Made by a program: the position numbers and the translations under genes. A stretch of 64,000 nt of DNA, taken from positions 1-64,000 of the forward strand of contig BAXG01000019.1 of NCBI GenBank assembly GCA_001310455.1. The letters run 5' to 3'. The notes beneath the pieces were generated by a model. The model did not search any database and was not told the DNA's origin. It was given only the letters and a program-made list of their open reading frames with translations. Shown here one piece after another: positions 31,960-43,378 of this stretch (position 1 is its first letter; each line of letters starts with the position of its first letter). Source of the DNA: Photobacterium sp. JCM 19050 (GTDB taxonomy: Bacteria; Pseudomonadota; Gammaproteobacteria; Enterobacterales; Vibrionaceae).

Positions 31960-33503
31960 TCACAAATTGACGCGGTCAATTTCACGGTGAATACGGGCAA
32001 AGCTCTTCACCCACGGACAGTGCCTGCAGATTTTGCGGCATATCCATCTCAGCCCGGCGGGCGGCATTCACCGAGGCATAGTCACCCCAGATGATCATGA
32101 ACCAGGGCTCGCCGCTGCGCACTGTCTGGTAAACCTTCACCTTGCCTTGCAGGCGGTTGTCCCGAATGAAGGTGTTAACCTCTGCTTCAGAACGCAGCGC
32201 CGCAAGCTGGAGCGCATAACGTTCAGCCGGCACGTCACGCAGTTCAGTGTTAGCAATATCAAGACCGGACGAGGACACGGTTTGCGAAACCGGTTGCGTG
32301 TTCTCATTCACAGCAGGTTTTGGCGCAGGCTTGCTGTCTGCCTCCAAGGGGTCAGGCAGGATCACCCGTGTCTTTCCGGCAAGTTCAGGCAAAAGAGGGT
32401 CTGTCACTGCACGGGTACCGTCACCACCAACCGATTGGTCTTCCATGATGGCATCAACCACGGTATCCGGCACAACCACTCGTTTACCGTCATCCCGGCG
32501 CCCGACTGTAAGCCCGGCAAATTCTGAGTCTTCCGGCAAAGCGGCACTGTCATCAACAACCGGTGGCAAACCGGCTTCAGCGCCTTGCGCAGCCAGTTTG
32601 ACCTTGTCGTCGTCAGTCTGAACTTTACCCTCGTCGATCGCGGTTTGAAGTGACGGAATTTTGTCACTGTCTGAGGCTGCCGGTTCCGGCGCACTCACCA
32701 CGGGAGCAGTATCTTCCACCGGCTGACCACCAAGCAGATACCAACCAATCCGCCAAGCCCCAGCAAAATGAGCAGCAGAGCAAGCAAAATGGCGGGGGTG
32801 AAACGGCGGTCGCGCTTTTCTTTTGACACAGGAACCTCCTGTTGTTGCAGGCCAAAAAGAGCACCCGGTAAAGATGGCACATTCGCAGCACGCATGCGGA
32901 AAATTCTTCGCTGGCCGGCATCCAGTCCCTGGGATGTCAGCATCAGTTCGATAAGCATTTCCCGCTCGCTGTCGGTGAGATGCGGAATTTCCACTTCAAT
33001 GGGTACGCTGCCCTGACCGTAAGATACCTGGCGCAAGCATTTATCCAGTTTGCCTTTCAGGCTGAATGCCAGCACATTGACCTGCCAGCTCTGAGCGGTT
33101 TTCGCATGTTGAACCAGCGCCCACAGCTCCGCCACCATGTTCGGTGACAGGCAGTGCGCATCATCAATGGCAATAAGAAGTTGGCAGGGTTGGTCACCGA
33201 GAAGGTGTTGGAGGCTGTCCAGCAGGCTATCCTGTTCATTGAAGACACCGCCGTGTACTAGCTGTCCAAGAATGATCGCACGCTGGCGCGCATCATCCTG
33301 GCGGGCATTACAAATAAGCAGCGCCTGAGACGTATCTTTCGCCCAGGACTCAAGGTACCGTTCCACCAACCAAGAACGGCCAGCGCCCTGCTCACCGGTA
33401 ATCTGAACCAGGTTTGAACTGAATCGGGTGACAAACTGCAGTCTCGACAGAATCTGATGTTGCTGTCGAGATCCAGTGACATTGACGGTAAGGGTCCGCT
33501 CAT
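31960..33503 (-). CDS. damX: DamX, SPOR-domain protein with N-terminal ATPase-like domain (frameshifted)
   Basis: Division-associated membrane protein. About 515 residues after repair. Order: an N-terminal AAA-like domain (P-loop-like ITGEQGAGRSWLVE where Arg replaces the usual Lys, Walker B-like LLIAIDDAHCL), a membrane helix near residue 255 (ILLALLLILLGLGGLVG), an acidic Pro-rich periplasmic linker, and a C-terminal SPOR domain (RYALQLAALRSEAEVNTFI) that binds denuded septal peptidoglycan. Missing bases: one C near 33492, one near 32715, and two C near 32008, which restore the end SFARIHREIDRVNL. Located between aroB and dam as usual. Confidence 0.88.
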
Positions 33504-33513
33504 GCTTTACCAG

Positions 33514-34589
33514 CTATTTTGTTTCGATGACCTCTGTCAGGGTTTGTTCAGTGACGTCAGAAACCACTTCCGCCGAACCAATGCCGGTTGGTAAAACCAA
33601 CCTCAATTGACCGGAGAGCACCTTCTTGTCCCGCATCATATGCTTGATAAAGGCTTGATAACCCATCTGTTCCGGAGCTTTAACCGGCAGGGATGCCGCC
33701 TCAAGAAGCGCAGTAATTTGCGAGACCATTTCCGCACTGACCAATCCTTGACGCCTAGCAGTTTCCGCAGCAAGAACCGTGCCTGCCGCCACTGCTTCGC
33801 CGTGCAGCCAGTTGCCGTAACCCATCTCCGCCTCAATGGCGTGACCAAAGGTATGACCCAGGTTTAACAGGGCACGGACGCCGGATTCGCGCTCATCCTG
33901 TGCGACAACATCCGCTTTGATTTCACAGCAGCGCTTGATGGTGTACACCAATGCATCGTTATCCAACGCATTCAGAGCTTCCAGATTTTCTTCCAGCCAG
34001 GAGAAAAACGGGCCATCCGCGATAATGCCGTACTTGATAACTTCTGCCATGCCGGCAGCGAATTCTCGAGGAGGCAAGGTAGAAAGCGCCTTGGTATCAA
34101 TCACAACTAACTTGGCTGGTAAAACGCGCCAATCATGTTCTTGCCAAGGGGGTGGTTGATAGCGGTTTTGCCACCAACGGAGGAATCGACCTGAGACAGC
34201 AGTGTGGTCGGCACCTGGATAAAGTCCACGCCACGCTGGTAACAGGCAGCTGCAAAACCAACAACATCTCCAATCACTCCGCCGCCCAGCGCTACGATAA
34301 GCACATCCCGACTGTAGTTACCTTCCAATAGGAAGGTCTGGATGGTGTTGAAGGTTTCCAGTGTTTTGAATTGCTCACCGTCCGGCAAGCTCAGCAGCGC
34401 TGGGGCTCCCCCGGCTGCCTTTAACGTATTCATCAAGGTGTCCGCATAAAGCGGTGCTATGGTGTCATTGGTGACCACCACCACCTTGCGCCCATCAGCT
34501 TCAGCGAACAATGCCGGTTGCTCAAGCAGACCGGCACCGATCGAAATCAGATAACTTCTTTCACCAAGCTCTACGGAAATCCGTTCCAT
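33514..34589 (-). CDS. aroB: 3-dehydroquinate synthase (frameshifted)
   Basis: NAD- and Zn-dependent second enzyme of the shikimate pathway, making dehydroquinate from DAHP. The restored protein is 358 residues, with [45 protein letters not shown] and zinc ligands in EVIKYG and [12 protein letters not shown]. One C is missing near 34105 (after FYQP). Eleven bases before damX, 24 after aroK. Confidence 0.96.
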
Positions 34590-34612
34590 GGGCAGTACAT
34601 TCCTGTTTGTTA

Positions 34613-35130
34613 TTAGTGATTTTCAATAAGTTCGATGATTTGGTTCGCAACCACTTTGGCACTCTGGTCATCAGTGCGAACGACATAGTCAGCCACTTCT
34701 TCATACAGTGGGTTACGCTGGCCAGCCAGATCTTCCAACACGTCACGTGGACTGTCAGTTTGCAGAAGAGGACGGCGCTTGTCTCGCTGGGTACGTGCCA
34801 GTTGCTTTTCAATAGTCGTCTCGAGGTATACAACGATACCGCGGGCAGACAGGCGGTTGCGGCTTTCTTTACTTTTTACTGAACCTCCACCGGTTGCCAG
34901 GACAATGCCCTGCATTTGAGTCAGCTCATCGATGACTTTTTCTTCACGTACACGGAAGCCTTCCTCACCCTCTACATCGAAAACCCAGGCGATATCTGCG
35001 CCGGTACGTTCTTCGATGACGGTGTCAGAATCGTAAAAATCCATGTGCAGTGATTGAGCGAGATGTCTGCCAATGGTGCTTTTACCAGCCCCATTGGGCC
35101 AACCAGAAAGATATTTCTTTTTTCAGCCAT
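34613..35130 (-). CDS. aroK: Shikimate kinase I (frameshifted)
   Basis: Phosphorylates shikimate with ATP. The restored 172 residues begin [20 protein letters not shown] with the P-loop; shikimate-binding [14 protein letters not shown] and ATGGGSV follow, then the lid RDKRRPLL. One G is missing near 35092 within the P-loop codons, which otherwise truncates the gene to a start at MDFYDSD. Separated from pilQ by a 210-base gap with nothing recognised in it. Confidence 0.95.
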
Positions 35131-35340
35131 TTCAGGAAATTACGCGCGGTTAATAAGACAACACCGCCCGCGGGCTGTATTCGCAATAAGCCCGAGGCGC
35201 CACATTCCTCACAGATAATTCGTGATCAGACCAAAAATTATCTCAGTTAACAGGGCATCTTGGCAACCTTCCCGTCATTTTCAAACCTAAATAGATTTGG
35301 GCAATGACGGGGACGGTGTCTGTTTTTCTGCAGTAATCAG

Positions 35341-37101
35341 TTACTGGACAATGATTTTCGGGGTGACAAAGATAAGTAATTCGCGCTTGGCAAGCTTGTC
35401 ATAAGTGCGGCGGAACAGTGCCCCCAAACCCGGAATATCACCGAGAAGCGGCACTTTGTCCACGCCCTTGCGGACCTCGTGCTGGTAAATACCACCAAGA
35501 ACCACCGTCTCGCCGTTATCAACCAGAACCTGGGTACCAATACGCTGAGTATCGATAGCCACCGCTTCACCGCCACCGGCTTTCACCGTCTGCCCCGGGC
35601 GGTCCTGGGTAACCTGAAGATCCAGCACCAGTTTGTTATCCGGGGTTATTTGCGGGGTAACCGAAAGGCTGAGCACGGCTTTTTTGAATGAAATTGACGT
35701 TGCTCCGCTCGACGCTGCTTCAAGGTAAGGCAATTCTGTACCCTGCTCGATATATGCCGCCATTTTGTTGGTGGTCAGCAGGCGCGGTGATGAAATGATC
35801 TCGGCCTTGGATTCCGCCTGCAGCGCAGAGAGTTCCATATCAAGCAGAAAATCAGAGCCAAGTTTGGCCACCTGGAAAGCAATACTTGATGCGCGGGCAT
35901 CGGTTGCCCCGAGGTTGACGTTCAGAAAATCATCAATCGACGTAGAATCACCGCCGCTTTCGCCCCCTTCACCACCGGAACTTCCGCCGCTGCTGCCACT
36001 ATTTCCAATTCCGTCATACATGCCCTGCCCGGCAAGGTTGCTTTCGATCGAGCCACCGAAACCGACAGAACTTGAGTCCAACACGCCCCAGCGCACACCG
36101 ATTTCATCCAGGGTACCGTCATCCACAGTTACAATCCGGGCCTCAATTTCCACCTGCTTGACCGGAATATCAAGCGTCGCCACCAGATCGCGGATCACCT
36201 GCAGGTTTTCAGCCAGGTCACGGATAACAAGGGAGTTGGTGCGCGAGTCCACCGATACGGCGCCGCGCGCGGTCAGCATACTGATGCCGTCTTCCGCGCC
36301 ACTCAGCAAGGTCGCAATATCTTGCGCTTTGGCGTAGTTAACGGTGATAACTTCTGAGCGCAGGGAAGAAAGCTCCTCTGCCCTTCGGGATATTTCCAGT
36401 TCTTGCTGTTCACGCTTGTCCAGATCCGCCTTAGGGGCAACCAGAATCACATTGCCGTCAATACGCTTGTCGAGCCCATTTATCTTGAGGATGGTATCCA
36501 GCGCCTGTTTCCAAGGCACATTGTCCAGGCGCATGGTGAGGTTACCTGACACCGAATCCGACACCACCAGGTTGAAACCGGAGTGATCGGCAATGATTTG
36601 CAACACTGTGCGAACAGGGATGTCCTGGAAGTTAAACGACACCGGTTTGCCCCTGTCTTTGCTGACTTTCGGCTGCTGCGTCTGTTTGCCGACCACGACA
36701 GAGAAGCGCTTGCCCTTCTGGTCGTAGTGATAGCCATAGGAACCCTTTACGGTAAGGAGAAACTGGGTGTCCTTTTCCTTGGAAAAGGACTCTATCTGGG
36801 TAACCGGAGTTGCAAAATCCACCACATCGAGGACGTAAAGCATCTCCTCCGGCAGGTGAGTATCCTTAAGGGTGACCAACAGGCCGTCTTTTCGCCTTTC
36901 CATGCTGGCGGCAACCTGCTGGCTGTTGAGATCGATAACCAGGTGGCCTTCCCCGGCTTTAGTGCGGCTGAAATCAACAGCCTCAACCTGAGTAGAGGAA
37001 TCCGATGCTTTATCTGAAGCCATCGCCGGCAGGGCAAGCCCAAGCGCCAAAACCGCGCCAACCACTGTCAGCCGGCGGCAGTAATGTTTCAGTTGAGCCA
37101 T
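35341..37101 (-). CDS. pilQ: Type IV pilus secretin PilQ
   Basis: Outer-membrane secretin through which type IV pili pass; needed for DNA uptake in vibrios. About 586 residues from the chosen start (MAQLKHYCRRLTVVGAVLAL, signal peptide cleaved after PAMA). It has an AMIN domain (about 40-130), an STN/N0 region (VSFNFQDIPVRTVLQIIADH), an N1 region and the secretin core ending KRELLIFVTPKIIVQ. A Gly/Ser-rich insert (GNSGSSGGSSGGEGGESGG) lies in the secretin. Start uncertain: ATG 37116 overlaps the pilP stop; ATG 37101 has GGGAG upstream. Confidence 0.93.
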   Translation of the reverse strand: MAQLKHYCRRLTVVGAVLALGLALPAMASDKASDSSTQVEAVDFSRTKAGEGHLVIDLNSQQVAASMERRKDGLLVTLKDTHLPEEMLYVLDVVDFATPVTQIESFSKEKDTQFLLTVKGSYGYHYDQKGKRFSVVVGKQTQQPKVSKDRGKPVSFNFQDIPVRTVLQIIADHSGFNLVVSDSVSGNLTMRLDNVPWKQALDTILKINGLDKRIDGNVILVAPKADLDKREQQELEISRRAEELSSLRSEVITVNYAKAQDIATLLSGAEDGISMLTARGAVSVDSRTNSLVIRDLAENLQVIRDLVATLDIPVKQVEIEARIVTVDDGTLDEIGVRWGVLDSSSVGFGGSIESNLAGQGMYDGIGNSGSSGGSSGGEGGESGGDSTSIDDFLNVNLGATDARASSIAFQVAKLGSDFLLDMELSALQAESKAEIISSPRLLTTNKMAAYIEQGTELPYLEAASSGATSISFKKAVLSLSVTPQITPDNKLVLDLQVTQDRPGQTVKAGGGEAVAIDTQRIGTQVLVDNGETVVLGGIYQHEVRKGVDKVPLLGDIPGLGALFRRTYDKLAKRELLIFVTPKIIVQ

Positions 37102-37105
37102 AAGT

Positions 37106-37656
37106 TTAACTCCCATACTGGCTTCCATTAACATCATCTCCTCTGACACCATTCAAGCCCAGACGAACACTGCGTGTCTGCCAACAACCCAGCCCGTCGG
37201 GCAGGGACTCTGTCACGCGGATCCCCTGCTGCTCGATGGCATTAATTTTTCCTAAATTTTCCCCAACATAATCACCAAAACCGGCTTTGCGTATTTCACC
37301 GTCGGGCATTTCAATCAAGCAGCCCGGTAGGATTTGCTTCCTATTACGCCCTTAAATTTCAGATTTGAAAGAGAATACTCCTCCAAAACCCCAATTGTGC
37401 GAGAGAGATCCGGTTGCCAGCAGTCCGTATTCCGCTGGGCTTTAGCCGTCTCCCGAAGCGGTGTCGCAAAGGGGTCCCTGCCGCTCTCCATCGAAAATGG
37501 CACGACCTCAAAAACGGGTAACGCCGGGTTTGCCATCGCCACCACCGTTGCTGAGGCTTTAGTGCGCGCAATGTAGCTGTCGAGATCTGCCGTGTTGGTA
37601 TCGCAGGCACACAAGGCTGGCAACAACAGAAACTGAATTGATTTCTTCAACATCAC
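37106..37656 (-). CDS. pilP: Type IV pilus inner-membrane lipoprotein PilP (frameshifted)
   Basis: Lipoprotein linking the PilMNO platform to the PilQ secretin. The signal MMLKKSIQFLLLPALCAC ends in a lipobox-like LCA-C. It continues with a disordered linker and the conserved DPFATPL and LKFKGVIGKQILPGCLIEMP. One G is missing near 37336 (GVIG-KQIL). Restored length about 183 residues. The start overlaps the pilO stop by four bases; the end lies next to the pilQ start. Confidence 0.9.
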
Positions 37657-38237
37657 TTTGCATCCTCCCGCTCGATAAACCGGTAGGTTTTAGCTGACAC
37701 ATTGAACGACAGGCCTTCTTTGTCCTTGCCATTCCGGATAGAAAAATCATGCAGGCTGACAATGCGGGGCATCCGGGCAAGATCCGCCGCAAAGGTGCCA
37801 AGGTGGGCATACTCGCCGGAAATCTCCATTTTCAGGGGAACCTCATAAAGCCAGTCCTGCTTAATGGCTGGCAGCCACTCGATTCGCCGGAATGCCAGGC
37901 CATTGCGAACCCCAAGTTCGTTGATACCGGCCAACAATCCGGCCAGCTCGTTTTCGACCGGGAGTTGCTTTCGCATCGTCTGGTACTGGAGGTCCAGAAT
38001 TTCCACCTGGTTTGCCACACTGATAAGGGTCGCGGTTTTAACCACTTTCCCTTCAAATTCACTCTTGAGGGTCTGCTCCGCTGATATCAGGGATTCACGC
38101 TGTTCAAGCTTCGGGCTAATCATCAGGAAATACATCAGCACCAGAGTCAGCAAAGATGCAATGACCACCACGGTGAGCCTCGGGATGGTTGGCCAGAACG
38201 CCAGATCTTCAAGGTCAAGATCGCGCCAGTTATCCAT
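37653..38237 (-). CDS. pilO: Type IV pilus assembly protein PilO
   Basis: Bitopic inner-membrane protein of the alignment complex, dimer with PilN. 194 residues, intact: short cytoplasmic start, one membrane helix (LTVVVIASLLTLVLMYFLMI), a coiled coil, and a periplasmic ferredoxin-like domain (VPLKMEISGEYAHLGTFAADLARM). Overlaps pilN by eight bases and pilP by four. Confidence 0.95.
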   Translation of the reverse strand: MDNWRDLDLEDLAFWPTIPRLTVVVIASLLTLVLMYFLMISPKLEQRESLISAEQTLKSEFEGKVVKTATLISVANQVEILDLQYQTMRKQLPVENELAGLLAGINELGVRNGLAFRRIEWLPAIKQDWLYEVPLKMEISGEYAHLGTFAADLARMPRIVSLHDFSIRNGKDKEGLSFNVSAKTYRFIEREDAK

Positions 38238-38810
38238 GGCTTACCTCCTTTTGAAGGGATGCAGTCGTGTGCGGTGCCAGATGGAAGGTCACCCGAAACT
38301 GCTTGCGATCGGTTCCCTTCTCCGGACTGTCGATAATGGTATGCACCGAGACTCGGCTGACTTCCGGGCTCAGCTCCAGCTCAGCCAGCAGTTCAGCCAG
38401 CCTTGCATGGGAGTCTGCATACCCATTGATATCGATGGTCCCTGCGCGGTAAGTCAGGTCATTAAAATAGACCCCTTCCGGCACATGGTTTGCGAGGAAG
38501 TTGAGCGCCCGGGTGGTCTCGTTGCGCTGGAGCTGGAGGTCTGACACCACACCGATACGATCCTGAAGGGAGCGCTGTTTCATCCGAAGCTCCCGCAGCC
38601 TTGCCAGCTGGCGATTAAGTTGGTCAATCTCACCCTGTAGCAGTTGGTTGCGCACCTGTTGGTTGTCAATCTGGTACCCCAGTACCCAGTTCACGGAAAG
38701 TGAAAGGAAAACGGCCAGGCCGATACCGATACCAAACTGAATCGCCAGGTTTTTCTTCTTGCGTTTCTTTTCCAACTGCCGCCAGGCAGAAGGTTAATGA
38801 CCGGAAGCAT
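38230..38810 (-). CDS. pilN: Type IV pilus assembly protein PilN (frameshifted at the start)
   Basis: Inner-membrane partner of PilO; its cytoplasmic N-terminal peptide docks onto PilM. Restoring one C near 38778 joins MLPVINLLPWRQLEKKRKKK, the conserved INLLPWR PilM-binding motif, to the membrane helix (LAIQFGIGIGLAVFLSLSV) and the periplasmic coiled-coil domain. Restored length 193 residues. Overlaps the end of pilM by 17 bases. Confidence 0.92.
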
Positions 38811-39762
38811 TGATCGCCCCCCTCATAACAAGTCCAGCCGCAACAGCAAACTCGTTGAGGCCGCTGGAAAACTCATGCTTGATGGAATCGGAGATATCCA
38901 TGTAGCGAGCAGGTTCGAGCCAGCCAACCTCTATCTGAAGTGCATTTTTCAGAACATCCGGATTTAGCTGCCCGGCTCCGCCGCCAGTCAGCCAAAGATT
39001 GAGAAGCGGCGCAGTAGGGTATTGCGAGTTATGCAGGTTGATCTGGCGGCGCAAGCAGGAAATCAGCTCCTCCAGTTCCGGGGAGTTAACCACCGGCATA
39101 TCCCTTTGCCGTGCCCGGGCAAAGTTAATCGAAAATTCGCGGTAATATTCCGGAGCAACCACCGGGTGAAAACAGCAACATGTCTTGCTGGTACCAATAT
39201 CTACCAGCATTGCAGGCAGGTTGGCCTGGCCGTTTTCATGTACGTGTTTCCAAAGCCACATCAGAGCATGAGGCTGAAGCTCTATCACCGATGGCTCAAT
39301 ACCATGCTTTTTAAGGGCTTCCAGGCAAGGATCCACACTATCCTTCCGGCAGGCAAAAACATCAAAAAAAGCCTGCTCCAGCGCACCCGCTTCATCACTG
39401 CGACAAAAGTCAAAATAAATGTTTTCCACCGGCACGGATAACATGCCCGCAAGACTGGCGCCGATAGAATATTCAAGCGCATCCGCACTCTGGTTCGGAT
39501 CAGCTGCTACGCGTTTCGTGATGACATCCACGTGAGAAAGACTGAGCAATGTGGTATCCGGCAACCGGCCAAAACGCCCGAGCTGACGTTTCAGTTGGCT
39601 CTTTAAGTTTTTGAAAATCTGGTCAAAATGGTCAGTTGCTATTCCGGGGGGATGCTGCACGCATGCCAGGGCCCTGACTTCGTTGTGAAGCTGCTTGCCA
39701 GACACCACAATGGCTTTTGATGCGCTGCTCCCGACATCAATCGCCAGCAACCGGCTTTGCAT
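38794..39762 (-). CDS. pilM: Type IV pilus assembly protein PilM
   Basis: Actin-like cytoplasmic ATP-binding protein of the pilus alignment complex. Intact, 322 residues: phosphate-1 loop LLAIDVGSSASKAIV, phosphate-2 AMLVDIGTSKTCC, adenosine loop LWLTGGGAGQLNPDV. It is the first gene of pilMNOPQ, divergent from mrcA; the 117-base gap should hold both promoters. Confidence 0.94.
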   Translation of the reverse strand: MQSRLLAIDVGSSASKAIVVSGKQLHNEVRALACVQHPPGIATDHFDQIFKNLKSQLKRQLGRFGRLPDTTLLSLSHVDVITKRVAADPNQSADALEYSIGASLAGMLSVPVENIYFDFCRSDEAGALEQAFFDVFACRKDSVDPCLEALKKHGIEPSVIELQPHALMWLWKHVHENGQANLPAMLVDIGTSKTCCCFHPVVAPEYYREFSINFARARQRDMPVVNSPELEELISCLRRQINLHNSQYPTAPLLNLWLTGGGAGQLNPDVLKNALQIEVGWLEPARYMDISDSIKHEFSSGLNEFAVAAGLVMRGAINASGH

Positions 39763-39879
39763 GTTTTTATCCTCCCGTTGACCATATGCACTTCATTTTT
39801 TTGCAAACAAACAACAGTAAACCCGTTATTTTTTGCGCAGCTATCTTTATACTACTCAGGCATTTGTAAGGAACGATTC

Positions 39880-42406
39880 ATGAAAGACAGAGCGGTAAAT
39901 CCCCGGTGAAGTTCATAAAACGATTTCTCATATTCATACTTGTTTGCATAACTCTTGGAGTCGGCACGATTTTCGGTTTCTACCTGTACGTGAAGCCTGA
40001 ATTGCCTGATGTCGCCACCCTGAAGGATGTACAACTCCAGACCCCGATGCAGGTATTCAGTGCTGATGGAAAGCTGATTTCCCAGTTTGGTGAAAAACGG
40101 CGTATCCCGGTAAAGCTTGACCAGATTCCCAAGGAGATGACCGAAGCGTTCATCGCCACAGAGGACAGTCGCTTTTATGAGCACCCGGGTATCGACCAAT
40201 TGGTATTGTCCGTGCGGCGTTTGTTGTTGCCGTTTCTGGCCATGCCAAACAAGGGGCAAGTACCATTACTCAACAGCTGGCTCGAAATTTCTTCCTCAGC
40301 AATGAGAAGAAAATAATGCGAAAGATCAAAGAGATTTTTATCGCAATCCACATCGAACAGCTACTCTCCAAAGACGAGATACTCGAGCTATATCTCAACA
40401 AAATTTATCTGGGTTATCGGGCATACGGTGTCGGTGCTGCTGCACAAGTCTATTTCGGTAAAGAGCTGGACCAGTTGACGCTGAGCGAAATCGCCGTCAT
40501 TGCCGGCTTGCCGAAAGCACCGTCGACCATGAACCCGATCTACTCCCTCAAGCGATCAACGGAACGCCGCAACGTTGTACTGCTGCGTATGTTGGATGAA
40601 AAGTACATCACCCAGGCACAGTATGAAGAGGCGAAAAGCCAGCCCATTGTTGCCCGTTACCACGGTGCAGAGATTGAGCTGAATGCCCCTTACATTGCAG
40701 AAATGGCGCGCGCCTGGGCGGTGGAAAATATGGTGAAGACGTTTACGAATCCGGTATGCGTATTTACACCACCGTCGAGTCCACGTTGCAGGAAGCCGCG
40801 CAAAAAGCCGCTGTTGAAAACCTGCTGAACTATGACATGCGCCACGGTTACCGCGGGGCTGTTGCGGTGCTCTGGAAAGCCAAGGAAACACCTTGGGATG
40901 CAGAGAAAATCGCCAAGTACGTGAACGGCCAGCCAACTTATGGCGAACTGGTTCCGGCTGTTGTTACCAAGGTCGGCAAGCAAAGTGCTGACATCATCAT
41001 CAAGGGTGACGAAACAGCCACCATTGAATGGGATGGCATGAAGTGGGCAAGACGCTTTATCACTGACAAACGCCAGGGCCCGGCACCGAAATCTGCTACT
41101 GAAATCCTGAATGCCGGTCAGCAGATCTGGGTGCGCAAGGTGGAAGACAAATGGCAACTGAGTCAGGTGCCGGATGCCAATACGGCACTGGTCGCCATGA
41201 ACCAGAAACCGGGGCGGTGGAAGCGCTGGTTGGCGGGTTTAACTTTATCCACAGCAAATTTAACCGGGCGACCCAGTCGTTACGTCAGGTAGGTTCCAGC
41301 ATCAAGCCGTTCATCTACTCGGCTGCGCTTGACCAGGGCATGACGCTGGCAACATTGGTGAACGATGCCCCGATTAACCGCTGGGATCAGAGCCAGGGCA
41401 CAGCATGGCGTCCTAAAAACTCTCCACCGACATACAACGGCCCTACCCGCCTGCGTATCGGCCTGGCGCAGTCCAAAAACGTCATGGCTGTCCGGGTAAT
41501 GCGTGCTGTTGGTCTGGACAAAACCATCGACTACCTCACCCGCTTCGGTTTCAAGCGTGAGGATCTGCCAAGGGCGGAAGCGCTTGCTCTGGGTGCCGGT
41601 AGCCTGACACCAATCGAAATGGCGCAGGGCTTCAGTGTGTTTGCAAACGGCGGTTTTTTCTTCAAGCCTTACTTCATCAGCAAGGCCGAGGATCCGTTCG
41701 GTAAGATCGAGTACGAACACAAGATGCAGCTTGCCTGCGATTCCAATTGTCCGGATATGCCGGCCGCTGACAGCAAAGCCGCTGAGTTCAACGAAGTGAA
41801 CCTGCTGGATAAAGATGCTGAGCAACTGCCTGAACACGCGCCTCGCGTGATCACTGCCCAGAATGCTTTCCTGGTACGCGAAATGCTCGAGAGCAACATC
41901 TGGGGCGGCGGTAACTGGCGTGAAGGCACAGGTTGGAACGGCACCGGCTGGCGCGCACAAAAGCTGGAGCGTCGGGACATTGGTGGAAAAACCGGTACGA
42001 CCAACGATTCCAAAGACACTTGGTACAACGGCTTCGGCCCGGGTATTGTCACTACGGTTTGGGTAGGCTTTGACAACCACAACCGGGAACTGGGCCGGAC
42101 CTCAACCAACAAAACCTGGGTAAAGAGCAGATCTCCGGCGCTGAATCCGGGGCTAAAACCGCTGAGCCTGCATGGATCGACTTTATGAAGGTCGCCCTGG
42201 ACGGTAAACCGGTTGAATCCAAGGCGCTGCCATCGGATATCGTCAAGGTGCGCATCGACCGCGATACCGGCCTTCTGACCCGTAAGACTGATGGCTCATC
42301 CATGTTCGAGTACTTTGTTGATGGTACAGAGCCGACGGAATACGCCCAGCCTGCGGCCAGTGAAGGCAACATCTACGAAACCGGGGACGGTGAAGGCCTG
42401 TTCTAA
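39880..42406 (+). CDS. mrcA: Penicillin-binding protein 1A (five missing bases)
   Basis: Bifunctional class A peptidoglycan synthase. The restored protein is about 843 residues: short cytoplasmic tail, membrane anchor (FLIFILVCITLGVGTIFGF), glycosyltransferase domain with catalytic EDSRFYEHPGID, GASTITQQLARNFFLS, KIKEIFIAIHIEQLLSK and LNKIYLGYRAYGVGAAAQ, then an OB-like part and the transpeptidase with nucleophile SSIKPF, SKNV and KTGTT. Missing bases near 39905, 40195, 40728, 41214 and 42112. Start ATG 39880 has TAAGGA upstream; GTG 39906 is the start if no base is missing there. Confidence 0.95.
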
Positions 42407-42423
42407 CCGGCTATCTGAACAAC

Positions 42424-42451
42424 AAAAGGGCACCTTGGGTGCCCTTTCTTT
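42424..42451. terminator. Bidirectional terminator between mrcA and oxyR
   Basis: AAAGGGCACC-TTG-GGTGCCCTTT with T-rich tail on the plus strand and A-run on the other side, between two convergent genes. Confidence 0.92.
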
Positions 42452-42473
42452 ATCTGGTAGATCCCCTGCAGTG

Positions 42474-43378
42474 TCAGTCCTCTTTCGGGAACAACTCCGT
42501 CATTCGTTTATGGATCACATCAGCAATCTTTTCATAGCGCTGGCGAAGCGGTGAGCCCGGACGGTAGTCCAGGGTAATCTCTCGCATTGGCACCGGGTTA
42601 TTAAGCGCCACATAAACCACGCCATCGCGCTCACGCTCTTTCGGACAGGCCAGCTTCGGCAATACGGTCATACCACTTCCGGCTGCAACCATGTGGCGCA
42701 AGGCTTCCAAGCTGGTTGCCTTGAAACGCTTGTCTTCATCAGCGCCGGCTGCAAAACAGTAACCCATCGCCTGGTCGCGCAAGCAGTGTCCGTCTTCAAG
42801 CATCAAAAGGGTTTCACCGCGCAGGGAATCCAGCGAAACATCGGTGATATCTGCCAGTGGTGTTCTTTGCTCAGCGCCAGCACCATTGGCTCGTAGTAAA
42901 GTGGGATTTCTTTCAGGTGTTCAGTTTCTTTCACCGACGCCAGGATAATGCAGTCTAGCTTGCCCTCTTCCAGTTGCTGAACCAGTTGATGGGTCTGGGC
43001 CTCGTGCAGGAAAAGCTCCAGCTTTGGAAAAGCGTCGCGCAGGGCCGGGATAATGTATGGCAACAGGTATGGGCCCACCGTAGGGATAAAGCCAATGTGC
43101 ACCGGCCCGGCCATGGAGTCACCCTGCTGGCTGGCCATTTCGGTCAGCACCTTGACCTCCATCAACACCCTTTGGGCCTGAGCGACCAGCTGCATTCCCG
43201 CATCTGTGAACAGAACCCGGCGGCTGGTGCGCTCCAGCAAGGTAACGCCAAGCTCTTCTTCCAACTTGCGGATCTGGCCACTTAATGTCGGCTGACTGAC
43301 ATGGCACGCTTCGGCAGCACGGCGAAAATGGCGGTGCTCAGCCAGCGCAACCAGATACTCAAGATCTCTAATATTCAT
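42474..43378 (-). CDS. oxyR: Hydrogen peroxide sensor OxyR (frameshifted)
   Basis: LysR-type regulator activated by disulfide formation. The N-terminal helix-turn-helix is MNIRDLEYLVALAEHRHFRR...CHVSQPTLSGQIRKLEEELG. The redox pair is in GHCLRDQAMGYCF, matching Cys199 and Cys208 of E. coli OxyR. Restored length 301 residues after adding one C near 42857 (SKEHPLADITD). Divergent from the peroxiredoxin-glutaredoxin gene across a 319-base gap, its likely target. Confidence 0.94.
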
